A program made the position numbers and the translations under genes. Positions 14,104 to 23,471 of a stretch of 39,208 nucleotides of DNA are shown here, one piece after another. Location: IMG/VR virus record IMGVR_UViG_3300049847_000301, positions 1 to 39,208 of that record; one strand, 5' to 3'. A model generated the notes under the pieces. It saw only the letters and a program-made list of their open reading frames with translations, was not told where the DNA came from and searched no databases. Each line of letters begins with the position of its first letter. Position 1 is the stretch's first letter. Source of the stretch: a virus.

Positions 14104-15234
14104 TCATTGACCAATACCATATGCCCCGCCGGGTATTCCGTAGTCAACATCAGATATCATCAGATTCATGTAAACCCTTGAATCAGTTTGATTAGAAAAG
14201 CTAGATGCGTTTGTTGGATTCGTGGCAGAAGAAAGATATACGCGATCACCGAAACTCGTAAGCTGAGCAAGCGTCGGGCCTGAGAACGCAGATGTTGAAT
14301 ATATTGTCCCATAATTCAATCCGATGCTTGCAGTCGTATTCGGAGCTATCATTACACGGATGTCATCTCCTTTTGAGAATTGGAATTTCTGCGGCAAAAA
14401 GAACTTATGTATTCCGGCTGAAGCGTCTCCATCGCCAGAACTCATTGATACCGTGTAGGAGAGTGTGTTGTTTTTCCATATTTTAACATCGGTAGTCGAA
14501 TCCAAATCGAGGTAAACGCAAAGAGCCTTTATTTTTCCAGAAAAAGGCATATTTTTAAATAGATTCCCAGCCTGATTCGGAGATGACCCACTGTTGAACG
14601 TGAAAGTGTTAGATGTTCCAATCCATGCCGAAGATGAAACTGGGCCAAACGTCCCGTCCGTGTACCTGAGAATTACGCATGGATCCCCGGCTACAGAAGC
14701 GGTATAACCAGCAGCACTTGTCGATGAAACATTATATGGGAAGTCACTTGTGTTAGAGGTGAATGACATTGGAGCTCCGGCGAAAGTTCCGCCTATCCGT
14801 CTCACTCCAACGGCAAAAACATCCCCAGCCGTAACGGCACAGGGAGCTGTTAGGCTTGACCCGGAAACGTATAAATTATCGTCGGTGCTTATTGTGGTGA
14901 AAATACCGCTTGAATTCGTGCAGGTGAATGTTCCTGTTGGGAATGGGTTGGCTGTTCTTGCCACAGTTTCTATCGTGTATTGGAGTGTTGCTCCTGTGGT
15001 GATCGTCGCTGTCCTGAAAATTACACGCTCTATTGTTTTCGTGTCGGGGAAAGTAGAAACAAAATAATAGCGTTCATCGTCTGCGTCAACAGTCCCTCCG
15101 GTCGTGAACGGGTTTGCCCCTGTTGAACTTATTGTATCGTCTGGGTAATAAATTGTAGACCCATTCTGAATTACCTGAGAACCAATAATCGAGGGGAAAA
15201 AGATTAACCCGGCAAGGAGAGCAATCTTTTTCAT
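14104..15234 (-). CDS. exported beta-rich protein, 376 aa
   Basis: A clear Sec signal peptide opens the protein (MKKIALLAGLIFFPSIIGSQ; likely cleaved near residue 19). The mature part is Ser/Thr/Gly-rich beta structure, with DDERYYFVSTFPDT and TTGATLQYTIETV, a repeat type found in phage fibre and carbohydrate-binding proteins. It overlaps the previous gene by ATGA. An exported product in a virion operon is unusual. It could be placed on the host surface during infection, or be a fibre with a host-derived leader. Confidence 0.6.
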   Translation of the reverse strand: MKKIALLAGLIFFPSIIGSQVIQNGSTIYYPDDTISSTGANPFTTGGTVDADDERYYFVSTFPDTKTIERVIFRTATITTGATLQYTIETVARTANPFPTGTFTCTNSSGIFTTISTDDNLYVSGSSLTAPCAVTAGDVFAVGVRRIGGTFAGAPMSFTSNTSDFPYNVSSTSAAGYTASVAGDPCVILRYTDGTFGPVSSSAWIGTSNTFTFNSGSSPNQAGNLFKNMPFSGKIKALCVYLDLDSTTDVKIWKNNTLSYTVSMSSGDGDASAGIHKFFLPQKFQFSKGDDIRVMIAPNTTASIGLNYGTIYSTSAFSGPTLAQLTSFGDRVYLSSATNPTNASSFSNQTDSRVYMNLMISDVDYGIPGGAYGIGQ

Positions 15235-15590
15235 TTTCCATCACCTTTAACATCCGAGGGTCTATCAAACCAGAAGTCCAGTCCTTCTATTTGTAGTTTT
15301 ATCATCGTGAGGTCGGCGGAATCGGTAATGCCTTGTAGCTCTAGCGCACGTCTAACTTGATAGGTGAGCGGATGAATCTTCTTTGAATCTTCGGATAATT
15401 CTTTTTTTAACTTAGGGTTAATAAACAGATCGTCAATTACTGCCACCGGCTCAACATCAATCAGGGTCATGTCTGTCGTGTAGAAAAAAACGTGCTGGCA
15501 GTCAGGCCCATTGGGATGGAAGCTTAGGATAATCGTATCTGCCGAGCAAAGCATGGGTATAAAAAATAATAAAGCCAGTAACTTTTTCAT
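15231..15590 (-). CDS. exported protein, 119 aa
   Basis: Signal peptide MKKLLALLFFIPMLCSADT with likely cleavage after CSA. The mature 100 residues are soluble, mixed alpha/beta, with one further Cys and no known motif. It is linked to both neighbours by overlapping stop/start codons, so it is made together with the large exported fibre-like proteins and may be a periplasmic partner or chaperone for them. Not recognised. Confidence 0.6.
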   Translation of the reverse strand: MKKLLALLFFIPMLCSADTIILSFHPNGPDCQHVFFYTTDMTLIDVEPVAVIDDLFINPKLKKELSEDSKKIHPLTYQVRRALELQGITDSADLTMIKLQIEGLDFWFDRPSDVKGDGK

Positions 15591-17305
15591 CAGTCCCTCG
15601 CCGAAATATTGTCTATCGGGTATGTAATCCTGATCCGCTTGAATATCACATCACTCGTAATCGTGTCAGAAGCACTTACGCCTCTGTATATTCTTACGAA
15701 TAGGCTTGATCCTCCAACCAAAGTACCTGCTGGCGTTATTGACCCGGACTCAGAAGTCATCGAGTTAAAATAAGATCCCAAGTGAGTTCCTGTCGAAGTG
15801 ACATTCGTGCCAAATGGACCATCCATCGTTGTCCCATCTGAAGATACTTTCATTTGGATATTCCAAAGCATATTCCCGCTGGTTGATGTCGAGGTGTATA
15901 TTATCCTTGCGGTTAAAGTCGAACCGGAAACATAGTTCTCTGGGAGCGAAGTCTCTAATTCCCAATAGCTTGTCGTCCCATACGGGAAAATCGCTCCGAC
16001 GAAGTTGGTTGAAGTCGTGTTCGTCACATACTGAGATGGTGTTACGCATCCACTCGAAACCGTACACAAGCCAGCACCAGCGGAATAGATGTCTGTTTTG
16101 AAAACACTACTACTGGTTATTATTATACCTGGGACTAGAATTGCCGAAGTTGAAGGGTAAACAGAAGAGCCGCCACCGGAATTATCTGTTCCAGGGGCCC
16201 AGTTCGTACCATCGTATTTAAGGACTTGGTTCGTTATTGGAGCTATGTTCTGGACACGAACGCCACCGGAAAGAGTCATTGAAGAGGCAAAATAAGCAGG
16301 GATTGTAAAAGAAGAATTCCCGATTGGATCGAATTGAACCATTGATGTTAAACCACTCTGACTGTAAAAATTATGCTTACCATCAACACCTGAAATAATA
16401 TATCTGGTTTTTAAACCGTTTGTTGAATTCGTTGCAACTTGTATTTGGAAAGACCCTGTTAATTGAGGGGGGACATTTATCTTGGCAACATAGTCTCCAA
16501 GATAATTTTGGAACTGGACACCACCATCAATACCAGATAGGTTATATGTTCGCAGATTTAAATTATAAGCACTTGCATCTGGGTTGAAAATCATGGAAGA
16601 ACGATTCGCACCACTCCCAGCAGAAAGGCTTGGCTCATCCACAGTAATAGTCCCATTCAACGATAACTCGCCAGTAACCGTTGCAGATGAACCAACGTAA
16701 ACAAACGATGGATACGCAGTCGATCCGCTTTGTAGTGTATTTGAGTTCTGAATGTAATTCGTATCCCCAGAGGTTAGAGGCAGTCCGCCACCACCTGCGA
16801 TTGTCACCGTGACGCTAGAAGTTCCAAGAAGTGCCGCTGAGACGCCCGCCCCAACAAAATTAATTGTTCCGACATTTGCTAAATAAGAACCTTCGTCTTG
16901 GATGGCAACAGATGCTCCACCTCCACTCGAAGCGATGGTTAAAGTCCCAGCACCAGGTGTTAAAGTTATATTTGAACCAGCAAGAAGTTTACCTTCAACG
17001 GTAACAGATGATTGGTTCAGTGTCATAAAGTTCGTTGTTCCACTGGCCACCGATTTGAACTGAGTCCCAAGAAAACTTATTGCTGCTGTTGGGCTGGTAA
17101 TATTGTTTGTAAAGTTAGATGCTGTTCCTGTTCCGACAGCAAGTGTTGAAGAACCACCACCTCCACTACCTGCGCCCGATCCGGTAGCCTGTTGGATAGT
17201 AACCGTCCCACCTGAACCACCAGACTGGCTAAAGGTAACATCCCCAGCAGCGAATAGACTAACCCAAGACAAAAACAAAACAATAAAAGTTAGAAGTTTC
17301 TTCAT
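15590..17305 (-). CDS. exported tail-fibre-like protein, 571 aa
   Basis: I place the start at ATG 17305 (TAATG overlap with the previous stop), giving MKKLLTFIVLFLSWVSLFAA, a strong signal peptide. The rest is low-complexity Gly/Ser/Thr beta repeats typical of fibres, including AGSNITLTPGAGTLTIASSG, a module also found in the 803-aa protein upstream. The C-terminal 150 residues (from about YVSGSTLTARIIYTSTS) look like a jelly-roll receptor-binding head. A fibre normally has no signal peptide, so surface display or periplasmic assembly must be considered. Confidence 0.65.
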   Translation of the reverse strand: MKKLLTFIVLFLSWVSLFAAGDVTFSQSGGSGGTVTIQQATGSGAGSGGGGSSTLAVGTGTASNFTNNITSPTAAISFLGTQFKSVASGTTNFMTLNQSSVTVEGKLLAGSNITLTPGAGTLTIASSGGGASVAIQDEGSYLANVGTINFVGAGVSAALLGTSSVTVTIAGGGGLPLTSGDTNYIQNSNTLQSGSTAYPSFVYVGSSATVTGELSLNGTITVDEPSLSAGSGANRSSMIFNPDASAYNLNLRTYNLSGIDGGVQFQNYLGDYVAKINVPPQLTGSFQIQVATNSTNGLKTRYIISGVDGKHNFYSQSGLTSMVQFDPIGNSSFTIPAYFASSMTLSGGVRVQNIAPITNQVLKYDGTNWAPGTDNSGGGSSVYPSTSAILVPGIIITSSSVFKTDIYSAGAGLCTVSSGCVTPSQYVTNTTSTNFVGAIFPYGTTSYWELETSLPENYVSGSTLTARIIYTSTSTSGNMLWNIQMKVSSDGTTMDGPFGTNVTSTGTHLGSYFNSMTSESGSITPAGTLVGGSSLFVRIYRGVSASDTITSDVIFKRIRITYPIDNISARD

Positions 17306-19716
17306 TAGAATATTTCCACCGTGTAATTTGTTATGCGAAGGATGTTTGCTGCATTCGCAGCCCCCCAAAGGAAACTGAGGTTGATGTCATTAGATACAGA
17401 TGTATCAATATTTACGGCAGCAGTATTCGCTGCTATTTGTTCCACGATTCCAATACCAGTGGCTGGAATTCCTTCTTGCCTCCAATTTCCTTGAGTCCAA
17501 GAAGATCCTCCTACCGCCGTACTAAGAATGTTCGTGTAAGAGTCAAATTCAAATGCTTTGTTTGTAAGCCCGCCGGTACTCATACTCGTCACCCCTGAGT
17601 CAACAACAGTATTTGTCCCTATTTTTAGAACCAGCCTGAGAGATTGCGTACCTGCTGCGGAGACACCGCCTCGGACGTGCAGCCTAATTTGATGTCCTTG
17701 TCTTAAAAAGTTAGCAGGGATAGTCAATGTACCGATACCTGAGATGGTACTAACCGTAACAGTTGACTGTGCTATCGTATTTTGATGCACCCATGCCCCA
17801 GTTGAAGAGAAAATAACTCCAACCATTTTCATTGAAACATTCTGATTTACTGTTGCAATTTCGCCCTGACCGCCAACTGACAAAGCTACTTGCGGGTCAG
17901 AGACTCCAATACCGACATAGCCATTATTAACTCCACTTGTTGAAATATTTATTGTTAAGTAATCTGTGTTAGACGTAGATAGGTTTGAATTCCCTTTCCC
18001 TATTACAAAATAAGATTTAGTTACTGATATACTGGAAGTTTTAACACCAGCATAAGCATCGCCGGATGAAGCAGACCCATCATTTATAGACGCATGTCTA
18101 AAAGTAACAGCCGTGTATCTTGGGGCTACTGTCCCACGATCCTCATTATTTAAAAGTTGTATTTGACCAACATCAGCGGCAGCTGAAATAACCGAAAGGT
18201 TCCGATCACTTAATGTATTCAAATTCGTTCCACTCGTAGCGACATATCCATCCGAATCAGTAGAAAATCCACCTGTCCCTGTTATGAGCCCTGTTGCCCT
18301 TAAGGTACTGCTGTAAACTCCCGTACTCGCAGAATGCCCGAATGGCATTCCGACAGTTGAAGTCGCATTGTAAATTGAAGACCCACTTCCACCCGACGAT
18401 GCAATCGTTAATATCCCGGATGTTGGCGTGAGCGTTATGTTTGATCCCGCTGTTAAAACCCCCTGGACTGTAATGGATGAACTATTTGTAAGAATCTGGC
18501 CGCTTGGAACTTGAAAATTCGTTGAAGTGGACATGACCAACGCCGAACCATTGCCAAACGTCATTGTTGAAACGCCTTGGAATGTTGTAGTTGATACACT
18601 TGAGAATATGGTTGTGGCTCCAATGGTTAAAGTGTTGCTTCCCACTGAATATGTCATGGTTGAAATACCACCAAAAGAACCAGCGTTATTGTATTGTAAT
18701 TGGGTATCTGAACCACCAGGCGTACCACTACCCCCACCGCCACCTCCACTACCAGAAGAGACCTGGACTGTCCCATCTGCCCACTGAATTCGGTTAAGGC
18801 CAATTATGGTGGTTGATATCTGAACGGCAGATTGGAAAACTTGGGAAGAACTGAATATTTTTGAACCAGATATGGTTTGAGACACATTCGTGTAGCTGAC
18901 ATTCGATGGCAAATTCGCAGACGGGAGTGTACCTGTAACATCCCCAGTTAAGCTTATAAGAGATGAAACAAGCTGCTTGCTGGAATTTGTCTTGACTGGC
19001 ATGGAAGCGGTTAACCCAGTGATAATAACATCTGAGTTAAAAGTTACATCATCGTTTGTACTTATGGAAATCGTATAGACCCCAGTGCCTTTATTGTAAA
19101 GACCAAAATCCATATTGTTTAAAACCTTTGGATCTGCACCGAAACGCCATCTTTCAGTATTTGAGCCAAAGAAAGTCACATAAGCAGACTCAGAAGACTT
19201 GTTCACAATTTTAAAGGCTTCTGTTGAAGAAGAGTTAAAGAACAAATTGTAACGGCTTGTACTTACCAAGAATTGACCGCTTACCGTGGCAGAGCTTACA
19301 TTGAATACACCAGGCGATTGGAGACCAGATTTATTCTGGATATAGAATGTAGAATTCGGGCTTAAACTAACACTTGAAATACCAACCGAAGGGTTTGACC
19401 CTATAAAATTATTGTCAAAACGCAAGCTTGAGGTAGGAGACGATATCTGGACTCCATTTACCATAACCTGCAAGGTAGATGAACCACCGCCACTAACCGC
19501 TGCTGTTACTTGGGTTGTTCCATCGGAAAATTTCAAGGAGTTTGTGTTGAGATTTCGGACAGTCCCGCTGCTAACATAGAAGGTGGCATTTGATTGCAAC
19601 GTGTTCTGGTTGTTTATGAACGAGCCACCAGGCCCAGTGCCTACAGCGGCATTTATAAATTTAGGAACAAGTAAGCATCCTGCTAGAAGAATAGATGAAA
19701 TCAGTTTTTTAAGCAT
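17305..19716 (-). CDS. exported tail-fibre-like protein, 803 aa
   Basis: Starts MLKKLISSILLAGCLLVPKF with a signal peptide; LAGC inside it could serve as a lipobox, but the hydrophobic stretch continues beyond it, so type I cleavage after INA is also plausible. The body is made of fibre-type repeats: KFSDGTTQVTAA, IQWADGTVQVSS, GGSDTQLQYNNAGSFGG and AGSNITLTPTSGILTIASSG. The last 130 residues are a non-repetitive beta domain likely to bind a receptor. No intramolecular chaperone (S74-type) domain is seen. It lies directly after the head-tail adaptor, where a fibre is expected. Confidence 0.65.
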   Translation of the reverse strand: MLKKLISSILLAGCLLVPKFINAAVGTGPGGSFINNQNTLQSNATFYVSSGTVRNLNTNSLKFSDGTTQVTAAVSGGGSSTLQVMVNGVQISSPTSSLRFDNNFIGSNPSVGISSVSLSPNSTFYIQNKSGLQSPGVFNVSSATVSGQFLVSTSRYNLFFNSSSTEAFKIVNKSSESAYVTFFGSNTERWRFGADPKVLNNMDFGLYNKGTGVYTISISTNDDVTFNSDVIITGLTASMPVKTNSSKQLVSSLISLTGDVTGTLPSANLPSNVSYTNVSQTISGSKIFSSSQVFQSAVQISTTIIGLNRIQWADGTVQVSSGSGGGGGGSGTPGGSDTQLQYNNAGSFGGISTMTYSVGSNTLTIGATTIFSSVSTTTFQGVSTMTFGNGSALVMSTSTNFQVPSGQILTNSSSITVQGVLTAGSNITLTPTSGILTIASSGGSGSSIYNATSTVGMPFGHSASTGVYSSTLRATGLITGTGGFSTDSDGYVATSGTNLNTLSDRNLSVISAAADVGQIQLLNNEDRGTVAPRYTAVTFRHASINDGSASSGDAYAGVKTSSISVTKSYFVIGKGNSNLSTSNTDYLTINISTSGVNNGYVGIGVSDPQVALSVGGQGEIATVNQNVSMKMVGVIFSSTGAWVHQNTIAQSTVTVSTISGIGTLTIPANFLRQGHQIRLHVRGGVSAAGTQSLRLVLKIGTNTVVDSGVTSMSTGGLTNKAFEFDSYTNILSTAVGGSSWTQGNWRQEGIPATGIGIVEQIAANTAAVNIDTSVSNDINLSFLWGAANAANILRITNYTVEIF

Positions 19717-20603
19717 TATCTGTAGTCTGACACCCTATCCAGAATATTACTGATATCCATGCCATAAGTCTCTCTTGTAATCAAATCGTAAAGAACCTTT
19801 CGGTATCTCGTGTAAGCGTCATTTGCTCTAACATCATCTTCATCATCCAGCTTCTTAAATCGGATGCCTTCAACAAAAATCTGTCTCCACCGTTGATATA
19901 TCGTGGACATATGGGTGCTGTCGATATCAATAAGCATGATATTGGCGTAATAGCGAAGCCTGGCACCGTAAACACGGTCAGGAGCCTTCTCCAAGATGAA
20001 CTCTCCGAAATCTTCATCTCCAATGGGGTAAAATTTGGTTGCTATCCCGGTTAAGGGTGTCTGGAACACGGTATCTCTTTCGTAAATAGGACGTTGTTCT
20101 ACAGGCCATTCCGTGTCTACAATCATATAGCCAGAGGTTGAATCTGGGGCAGTTGAGAATTCAGGGGTTACGGTTGCTACCTTGGTCGTGGTGTTATAAG
20201 CAATAATTTGGGAATAGCTGCCTTGTCCTGTTCCTGAAATGATTAAGATCTCCCTGCCAAGGATATATACTTCTGCTGATACGTCAGAAGCTGATAAGGT
20301 TATGGAAGACGAAGACCCTGTTTGGGCTGTCCCACGATTAGAACCGTCTAGGATGGTTAAGCTTAAATCGCTTGAGAAATCGTCTGGGTTGGTAAATCTG
20401 GATTGGCCTACTGGGAAGATGCCGTAAGATGTGGCGTGTAGAAGTTTTGGTTTTTTACCCAAATGCCAGATATCATTCTTTATTTCTTCCATCCACACTG
20501 TTTTTGCTCGGTTGGTTGATGCCGTAGTAGGAGAAGACTCGCCGCCTTTGGCAAGTCCTTCGGCCACAATCTCGCTTAGTGTGGGGCTAGATGGGGTTGA
20601 CAC
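19716..20603 (-). CDS. head-tail adaptor-like protein, 295 aa (GTG start)
   Basis: Helices at the N-terminus (about 25-50, TVWMEEIKNDIWHLGKK) and C-terminus (QRWRQIFVEGIRFKKLDDED and the following helix) enclose a beta-rich insertion of about 130 residues with ILISGTGQGSYSQII-type strands. This helix-sandwich-helix layout is that of gp4/gp11-type connectors fixed beneath the portal. GAGGTG precedes the GTG at 20603, which lies inside the end of the glycosyltransferase gene. Assignment by architecture and position. Confidence 0.5.
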   Translation of the reverse strand: MSTPSSPTLSEIVAEGLAKGGESSPTTASTNRAKTVWMEEIKNDIWHLGKKPKLLHATSYGIFPVGQSRFTNPDDFSSDLSLTILDGSNRGTAQTGSSSSITLSASDVSAEVYILGREILIISGTGQGSYSQIIAYNTTTKVATVTPEFSTAPDSTSGYMIVDTEWPVEQRPIYERDTVFQTPLTGIATKFYPIGDEDFGEFILEKAPDRVYGARLRYYANIMLIDIDSTHMSTIYQRWRQIFVEGIRFKKLDDEDDVRANDAYTRYRKVLYDLITRETYGMDISNILDRVSDYR

Positions 20604-21742
20604 GTTAGCACCTCGCTAAACGTGTTTACCCATTGATGGAACTGGGTGTTGACGTTGAAGTTATTTTCTACAACAACATTGGCTTCTTCCGCAATACTTT
20701 TTCTTAAATCTTTATTATCTATTAAAGTTTGTATACCAGAGATCCACCCTTCTTCATTGTTATCTTCTATGTAAATTCCGTTGTCTTTGCCAGACGATAA
20801 ATCAATTAATTCTTTGTATGGAGTTACCAAAGAAGAAACCGATGGAACAGTTAAGGCTCCCATTTCAATCCATTTGATGGGGCTCTTACATATGTTGAAA
20901 TTGGTTTCTTTGAGAGGAATAACTGCCATATCTAAATCAAGTAAAGTCATCCGATACGAATGAGAAGCGACTTCTGTCCAGCCATGATATTCAAATTGGT
21001 CAGGAGGATAATCGTCAGACATACCAAGTGGGAGATATCCACAAACTACAATTTTTACATTCTTATTCTTTTTGACAATTTCTTTTAAGACATTACGAAT
21101 AATAAATAAATCTTCCCAATGGGAATGACCGCCTGACCAGCCGATCCTTATTTCATCTGGATTCGATCTAACGAAGTCACGTTTCTTCCATTCATTCACA
21201 TCCACGCAATTGGGAAGGATGCGAACATTATCATTGTATTGACGGTAAACATTTACGAGAGGTTCACCCGTTACTGTAACCATATCACACAACTCGATAC
21301 CACGTTTTATGTTATCAAGTTTTATTTGGTTCGCTTTCAAATCTATATTAACTCCATCTTTCCATTCAAAAACTGTTTTACCATTCGATTTAATCTTAAA
21401 TTCTTTTGTTCCATAGTCAAGATAATGGTTTGAAAGAGGGCTGACAGAAAAAACATCATCATCTTGATCCATGACTATTTTTCGATTAGAAGAATTTGAT
21501 TTTATTACATTCATCATTTTCATCATGAATTCATATCCAATAATACGCTGGAAAAAGAAAACATCTGATTGCATAGCAAGTTCAAAAGCTTGCTTTCTGT
21601 ATTCGATATCAAAGAGTATGTTTTGTGGCCACAAGCATTTCAAATCAAAAAATCCGGCCATGGTAGCTTTCTCAAGAGGAAGCACAGCTCTGTACCAATC
21701 ACAAGCACCTTTGCTATTTTGGAAATAAGTTACTTTCATCAT
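20576..21742 (-). CDS. GT-B glycosyltransferase, 388 aa
   Basis: Transfers a sugar from a nucleotide donor. The C-terminal half shows the GT-B/GT4 donor domain: RIGWSGGHSHWEDL, then NVKIVVCGYLPLG, MAVIPLKETNFNICKSPIKWIEMGALTVPSV and VVENNFNVN. The N-terminal half carries KGACDWYRAVLPL, like other phage and bacterial GT-B enzymes. It is last in a four-gene modification cassette. It overlaps the radical-SAM gene (ATGA) and the adaptor gene (28 nt), so it is co-translated with virion proteins. Acceptor unknown: capsid, fibre or host surface glycan. Confidence 0.85.
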   Translation of the reverse strand: MMKVTYFQNSKGACDWYRAVLPLEKATMAGFFDLKCLWPQNILFDIEYRKQAFELAMQSDVFFFQRIIGYEFMMKMMNVIKSNSSNRKIVMDQDDDVFSVSPLSNHYLDYGTKEFKIKSNGKTVFEWKDGVNIDLKANQIKLDNIKRGIELCDMVTVTGEPLVNVYRQYNDNVRILPNCVDVNEWKKRDFVRSNPDEIRIGWSGGHSHWEDLFIIRNVLKEIVKKNKNVKIVVCGYLPLGMSDDYPPDQFEYHGWTEVASHSYRMTLLDLDMAVIPLKETNFNICKSPIKWIEMGALTVPSVSSLVTPYKELIDLSSGKDNGIYIEDNNEEGWISGIQTLIDNKDLRKSIAEEANVVVENNFNVNTQFHQWVNTFSEVLTCQPHLAPH

Positions 21743-22809
21743 AGGAGGCTCATTTTCATACTGTCATTTATAAAACCATGCTCAATAATTTCATTATACC
21801 CATTCAATACGCACCTTGGGCAATTACTCAAATCAATAGATTCAATAACTTTTCTATGCTCAGGAGAACCCCATATCTCTTCAAACTTTTGTTCGTTGTA
21901 ATTACCGAATCGAAGATAAGACTCTCTTAAAGATGTCCCTCTGTCCTGGCAGACAATGAAACGGCCATCACCGGAAGTAACAGCCATTAAAGGTGTTGCT
22001 CTGCACTTCCCATAAATCTTCTCAGTCCAGAACCCGTCGAACTTCTCAATTCGGAAGAACACATTCTTGTATTGTTTCTCTAGTCTCTTAGAAGACTCTA
22101 TAAGCTTGGGTATAATTTCATCTTTTACCGCTTTCCCTCCGCCTGGATACTCCCTATCAAGATAATCAGGGTCAAGGTATGCAGGGCGTATCTGGATAAA
22201 ATCAGGGTTGAATTGTTGGCCCCATTCGCAGAACTGTTCTATTTCATGCCAATTTATAGGAGTAATAACAAAGGCAAGCCCAAGTTCGTTCTTCAAGCCT
22301 TCTGATCTTAATTTCGCATGATTCGATATATTCTTATTAACTCTTTCCCAGCCATCACCTTTGGGGACTCGATGTATCTTTTGGTAAGTGTCTGCAGTAG
22401 CGGCATCAACTGAATAACGGACAAAATCGAATGGGGTAGGGTCGTCCAGTAAATACCCTTGGTTGTCAATACCAACAAGGATACCCATATCCTTTACTTT
22501 TCTTGCTGTTTCAAGTGTCCATGGATTTAAGAGTGGGTCTCCACCACCTGTAAATTTAACGCATTTAACGCCAAGCCTTAATGCGTCAACGGGTATTTTT
22601 GACATTGTTTTTTCTGGAAGCATTTGTTTAAAGTCTTTTTGAATCTCAGCCATAATACAATGACCGCACCTATATCCGCATATGTTGGATGGATAAATAA
22701 CCCATTCAATGGGATTGGGGATATCCCCCTTAACAATCTTTTCTATCTGATCTGAATGGCGTAAAACTTTGAACTTTTGGAACCTATTATAATCTGGATG
22801 AGAACTCAT
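21739..22809 (-). CDS. radical SAM enzyme with SPASM/twitch-like C-terminus, 356 aa
   Basis: CGYRCGHC (residues 44-51) is the CxxxCxxC motif that binds the [4Fe-4S] cluster cleaving S-adenosylmethionine. VKFTGGGDPLL is the GGE-like SAM-binding motif. The C-terminus has KCRATPLMAVTSGDGRFIVC, FGNYNEQKFEEIWGS and NCPRC, the pattern of a SPASM or twitch auxiliary-cluster domain. Such enzymes modify peptides or sugars. Coupled genes on both sides are glycosyltransferase and methyltransferase, suggesting a role in making or altering a glycan. No small precursor peptide gene is seen in the cassette. Confidence 0.85.
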   Translation of the reverse strand: MSSHPDYNRFQKFKVLRHSDQIEKIVKGDIPNPIEWVIYPSNICGYRCGHCIMAEIQKDFKQMLPEKTMSKIPVDALRLGVKCVKFTGGGDPLLNPWTLETARKVKDMGILVGIDNQGYLLDDPTPFDFVRYSVDAATADTYQKIHRVPKGDGWERVNKNISNHAKLRSEGLKNELGLAFVITPINWHEIEQFCEWGQQFNPDFIQIRPAYLDPDYLDREYPGGGKAVKDEIIPKLIESSKRLEKQYKNVFFRIEKFDGFWTEKIYGKCRATPLMAVTSGDGRFIVCQDRGTSLRESYLRFGNYNEQKFEEIWGSPEHRKVIESIDLSNCPRCVLNGYNEIIEHGFINDSMKMSLL

Positions 22810-23471
22810 TTAAGAACCCCTTTTAGAACCCACTGACCAAGCATAGGCGTATTGACTTTGTCTATAAAATTATTGCACAAATTATGGTATTCACCTGGGA
22901 TGTCTTGAATAAGAAGACCAGCGTTATCTCCAACTTTTTTTAGATAATCAATGTTGTAGCACATCCGTTCCATGTCGCCTTTGAATGAACCATCGTCTAA
23001 AGGATAGATGGTAAAATAATAAGTCCCATTCGGTTTTAAACATCCAGCGACGCCTCGAAAGAAAGTCTCTATATCGTCAGGTAAAACATGGGTAAGGACA
23101 CTGACACTTAATATATAATCGAATTTTGTTTTTGTTAATTTAAAAAAATCATAATCATTAATAAGGTGAAGGATAGGCTTGTTTTTAACATCGACATACT
23201 TAAGGATAGGGCCACATTGATTGAGTAAAGGTTGGCTTACATCTGCACCATGAAAATTACCTTGATCCAGATAGTCTACAAGGAGGGAAGTGCCTCTTAA
23301 ACAACCGCAACCGAGATCAAGGAACATATGTCTTTTCCGAAGTCCAACACTCATCATAAACGCTGGCTGAGCCCAGGATTCATGGAAATGGTTATCGCCC
23401 ACTTCAAACAAAGCCCCTTTTAGGTCAACTTCTTTTCCGTAACGCTCCTTGTACCGAAGGAGAGAGGTCAA
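22806..23471 (-). CDS. SAM-dependent methyltransferase, 221 aa (TTG start)
   Basis: Class I Rossmann fold: motif I FLDLGCGCLRG (50-60), acidic motif II near HGADVSQP, and motif IV-like YILSVSVLTHVLPDD. The substrate cannot be read from the sequence. The TTG start at 23471 overlaps the previous stop (TTGA) and so depends on coupling. It lies between the GT2 glycosyltransferase and the radical-SAM gene and probably methylates the same glycan or a sugar nucleotide. Confidence 0.8.
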   Translation of the reverse strand: MTSLLRYKERYGKEVDLKGALFEVGDNHFHESWAQPAFMMSVGLRKRHMFLDLGCGCLRGTSLLVDYLDQGNFHGADVSQPLLNQCGPILKYVDVKNKPILHLINDYDFFKLTKTKFDYILSVSVLTHVLPDDIETFFRGVAGCLKPNGTYYFTIYPLDDGSFKGDMERMCYNIDYLKKVGDNAGLLIQDIPGEYHNLCNNFIDKVNTPMLGQWVLKGVLK

